Below are positions 8,451-10,204 of a DNA stretch of 10,204 bases, piece after piece. The notes beneath the pieces are model-generated. The model ran no database searches and had not been told where the DNA came from. It saw only the letters and a program-made list of their open reading frames with translations. The position numbers were made by a program, and so were the translations under genes. Position 1 is the stretch's first letter. Every line of letters starts with the position of its first letter. Source of the stretch: Rhizopus sp. PT2906 (Eukaryota; Mucoromycota; Mucoromycetes; Mucorales; Rhizopodaceae); the NCBI GenBank assembly GCA_025529335.1, contig JAMYHX010000849.1:1-10204 (forward strand), in the 5' to 3' direction.

Positions 8451-8946
8451 TCAGGTTTGCTTTTTTTTTTTTCTTCTTTATAGAATGAAAAAAGAGAGAG
8501 TAGACAAAAGAAGTAAAGTAATGCGGATAAATATTGTGAGAATAAGAACGATACACAGAGATAGTCTTGTTATGGATTTCAATTGAAGAAGGGTTTCAAT
8601 ACAATTGAGCGTTATATTCAATCTCAGGTAAGCTTTTAGAGAGATAGAGAAGGGGATACAGTCTTTGCAGAATGTAAAGTCATATTTTTGTAGCTTTTAT
8701 AATACAATTTGTACGAAAAAAACGATAAGTCAGCGCGGCACCTCTTTCTGGAAATGGTGTAATTAATTAGCATTGTTCAGTGTAACATAACTCAATTCTA
8801 CAACCCTAAAAACAATGAATTGATAAATTTTATTGAATGTACGCATGCTGTTTGACGAGAAAACGACTTAAAAGAGCTCTTTATCATAAGAAATCATTCT
8901 ATATCATAATTTTTATAATCAATTGAAAAGAGAGCCCTGTTAAAAA

Positions 8947-9036
8947 CTATTCACTACTAGAGGACCTTTTGGCCAAGCGATTCCCGGATACACCAAGATC
9001 ACCACCGAAATGATGATGTAAGGGTCCGAAGCGCAT
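8947..9036 (-). other. Small Gly/His-rich open frame after the transposase remnant
   Basis: ATG to TAG codes 29 residues starting MRFGPLHHHFGGD and ending in Ser-rich SSSSE. The frame stays open for about 20 further codons upstream, adding a basic RKGGKNKG stretch. It is in the same reading frame and strand as the transposase C-terminus. It may be a last exon or tail of that gene: GTAAAT at 9165-9160 and an AG at 9065-9064 would join in phase 0. It could also be an independent small gene, or chance. Confidence 0.3.
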
Positions 9037-9108
9037 GCCCTTATTTTTGCCTCCCTTTCTGAACTTTAAAATTTGGAGTGTGAAATAAGAATTTTTTTAT
9101 TTTATGCT

Positions 9109-10204
9109 TTATATTCTTTGTGTTTGCATAATTATATTTGGTGGAAGCTGCATCTCTTCATTTACTGATAACAACTGTCTTAGTTCATTATATATTTGTG
9201 ACAGTCTGTCCTTATTTTCAGAAGTTAAATGTATACGACTTTCTAAAGCTTGTCTGCATACATTCGTGATGTTTGTCAACACCTCATCCGTTCTATCTCC
9301 AGCATCAGATGGTACTTCTGATTGAAGCACATCAGAGCTATCAGTAACTACTTCACTATTATCATTCTCTACAGTATTTTGGATAAGTGCTGTCTCATCC
9401 ATCGTATGAACCCTCAAGCTAGAGACAATTTCTAGGTAATGTCGTAAGTATACTGTAGCACTTCTCTTATTACAATCGTGACAATCTACCTTGGCTGTAA
9501 ACCACACAGCTTTATCGAAGCGATAAACCAAATACATATGCTTACAGGCACGCTTATTTCATTGAAAGTCTATACAATTGCATACAGTCATCATTCCTTG
9601 TTCAGTTAATATATCGTATACAACTTCCGTCGTGAAAGACTTGACAATATAGCACACCTCTTCTTCGATATACACTTTCTGCACCATATCTTCTAATGAC
9701 AGCTCATTGATTTCTTCTGTTGCAATCATTCTCTTTCTTGCCTCTCTAGCCTCTGAGCTCATACGTCCGATGTTAGCAGCCATCCTTGCAGTATTGTGCA
9801 TAAAATCGGCATAAACATCATCAACCAGGATAAAGATTAATCGATCCAGCCTTCTTTTTCTTTTTATTTACAAGTAATTCGTCTTCAATTGGTTATGCCA
9901 ACTCTCAATATAGCTGTTGGTTTCCATATTGGTGAAAATCTGTATTTGGTAGGCTCTGGCCCACTTAAAGACGCGTTCGTGCTCTAATAATAATTTTTAA
10001 AATAAAGCATAAATGCTGGGTATATACTGAATTTTTGAATGAATTGGTCGATCTTTCTAGTATACAGCTCTACTACTTTCCTACATCGTCGTCTTTACTT
10101 AGGTAATGACTAGCTGATATCTAATCGTCTTGCTCCTTTACTGCAAAGCCAATATAGTCGCTTGTTCCATGTGGGATGGCAATCATACAAGGTTTTCCAA
10201 AGAT
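9109..10204 (-). pseudogene. Decayed Mutator-like (MULE) transposase with SWIM zinc finger, 5' end beyond window
   Basis: The minus strand codes conserved transposase fragments in order. First comes a piece with IAIPHGTSDYIGF (about 10125-10204), then VVELYTRKIDQFIQ (about 10030-10075). A TNMETNSYIESWHNQLK block follows (about 9876-9930), then RLDRLIFILVDDV, and last a SWIM finger. The finger has Cys codons at 9580-9582, 9574-9576 and 9544-9546 and a His at 9538-9540, with nine codons between the second and third Cys. Family knowledge: SWIM fingers sit at the C-terminus of MULE/FAR1-type transposases. The gene is broken: TAG at 10121-10123, about one base lost near 10074-10080, about one base lost in a TTA run near 9985-9992, TAA at 9868-9870 and TGA at 9559-9561 inside the finger. 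The last stop is 9109-9111. No terminal repeat or target duplication can be located, because the other end lies outside. Family call is by pattern, with no search done. Confidence 0.75.

Larger units (their letters stand above)
8331..8946. other. Upstream/intergenic DNA with CAATTGA motifs and palindromes
   Basis: No gene is supported. Besides the promoter sites it holds a T tract (about 8459-8474), four CAATTGA motifs (8433, 8580, 8602, 8920), the palindromes TTCAATTGAA (8578-8587) and AAAGAGCTCTTT (8871-8882), an AGGGG string (8651-8655) and a TTCTGGAA heat-shock-like pair (8746-8753). Confidence 0.5.

Noticed and set aside
8960..9000. CCTTTTGGCCAAG string resembling the 5' end of U2 snRNA
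   Set aside because: The match is short, the bases that should follow do not fit, and the stretch reads better as the small Gly/His-rich open frame on the minus strand.
9559..9561. TGA as a selenocysteine or programmed read-through codon
   Set aside because: Other stops and frameshifts in the same gene make simple decay the better explanation, and no recoding signal is visible.

Overview
The window looks like nuclear DNA of an early-diverging fungus, most likely Mucoromycota. The basis is AT-rich intergenic DNA, many very short GT-AG introns (46-68 nt) with CTAAC/CTAAT-like branch sites, a large hybrid histidine kinase, a mitochondrial-type succinate dehydrogenase subunit, and a decayed SWIM-finger (Mutator-like) transposase. 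The phylum is inferred from these traits; no sequence comparison was run.

Layout. 1-507: non-coding flank with pyrimidine tracts and a CA microsatellite. 508-6097 (+): a ten-exon gene that I reconstruct as a 1702-residue cytosolic hybrid histidine kinase. Its order is poly-Gln N-terminus, interrupted GAF-like module, acidic and polybasic linker, two PAS domains, HisKA, HATPase, a degenerate receiver and a canonical receiver. 6158-7191 (+): a four-exon gene for the iron-sulfur subunit of succinate dehydrogenase (complex II), only 60 bp after the kinase stop. 7192-7657: shared tail-to-tail 3' region. 7658-8266 (-): an intronless gene for a mitochondrial, single-membrane-pass protein with LEA-like amphipathic repeats, preceded by a TATA box and two CRE/ATF-like sites. 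8331-8946: upstream DNA with recurrent CAATTGA motifs. 8947-10204 (-): remains of a MULE-type transposase broken by stops and frameshifts, with a small Gly/His-rich open frame after its C-terminus. Its 5' end lies beyond the window.

How the genes relate. There is no operon logic. The kinase would pass phosphate His to Asp within its own chain and on to a phosphotransfer protein. The SDH subunit and the LEA-like protein are both mitochondrial, but nothing in the sequence links them functionally. The most unusual points are: the tiny 8-nt first exon and cryptic start of the kinase; its dead receiver upstream of a live one; the identical intron position at the end of both PAS domains; the LEA-like mitochondrial protein with bZIP-type promoter sites; and the transposase relic whose SWIM finger carries an in-frame TGA. 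I found no convincing case for a wholly new multi-gene system.
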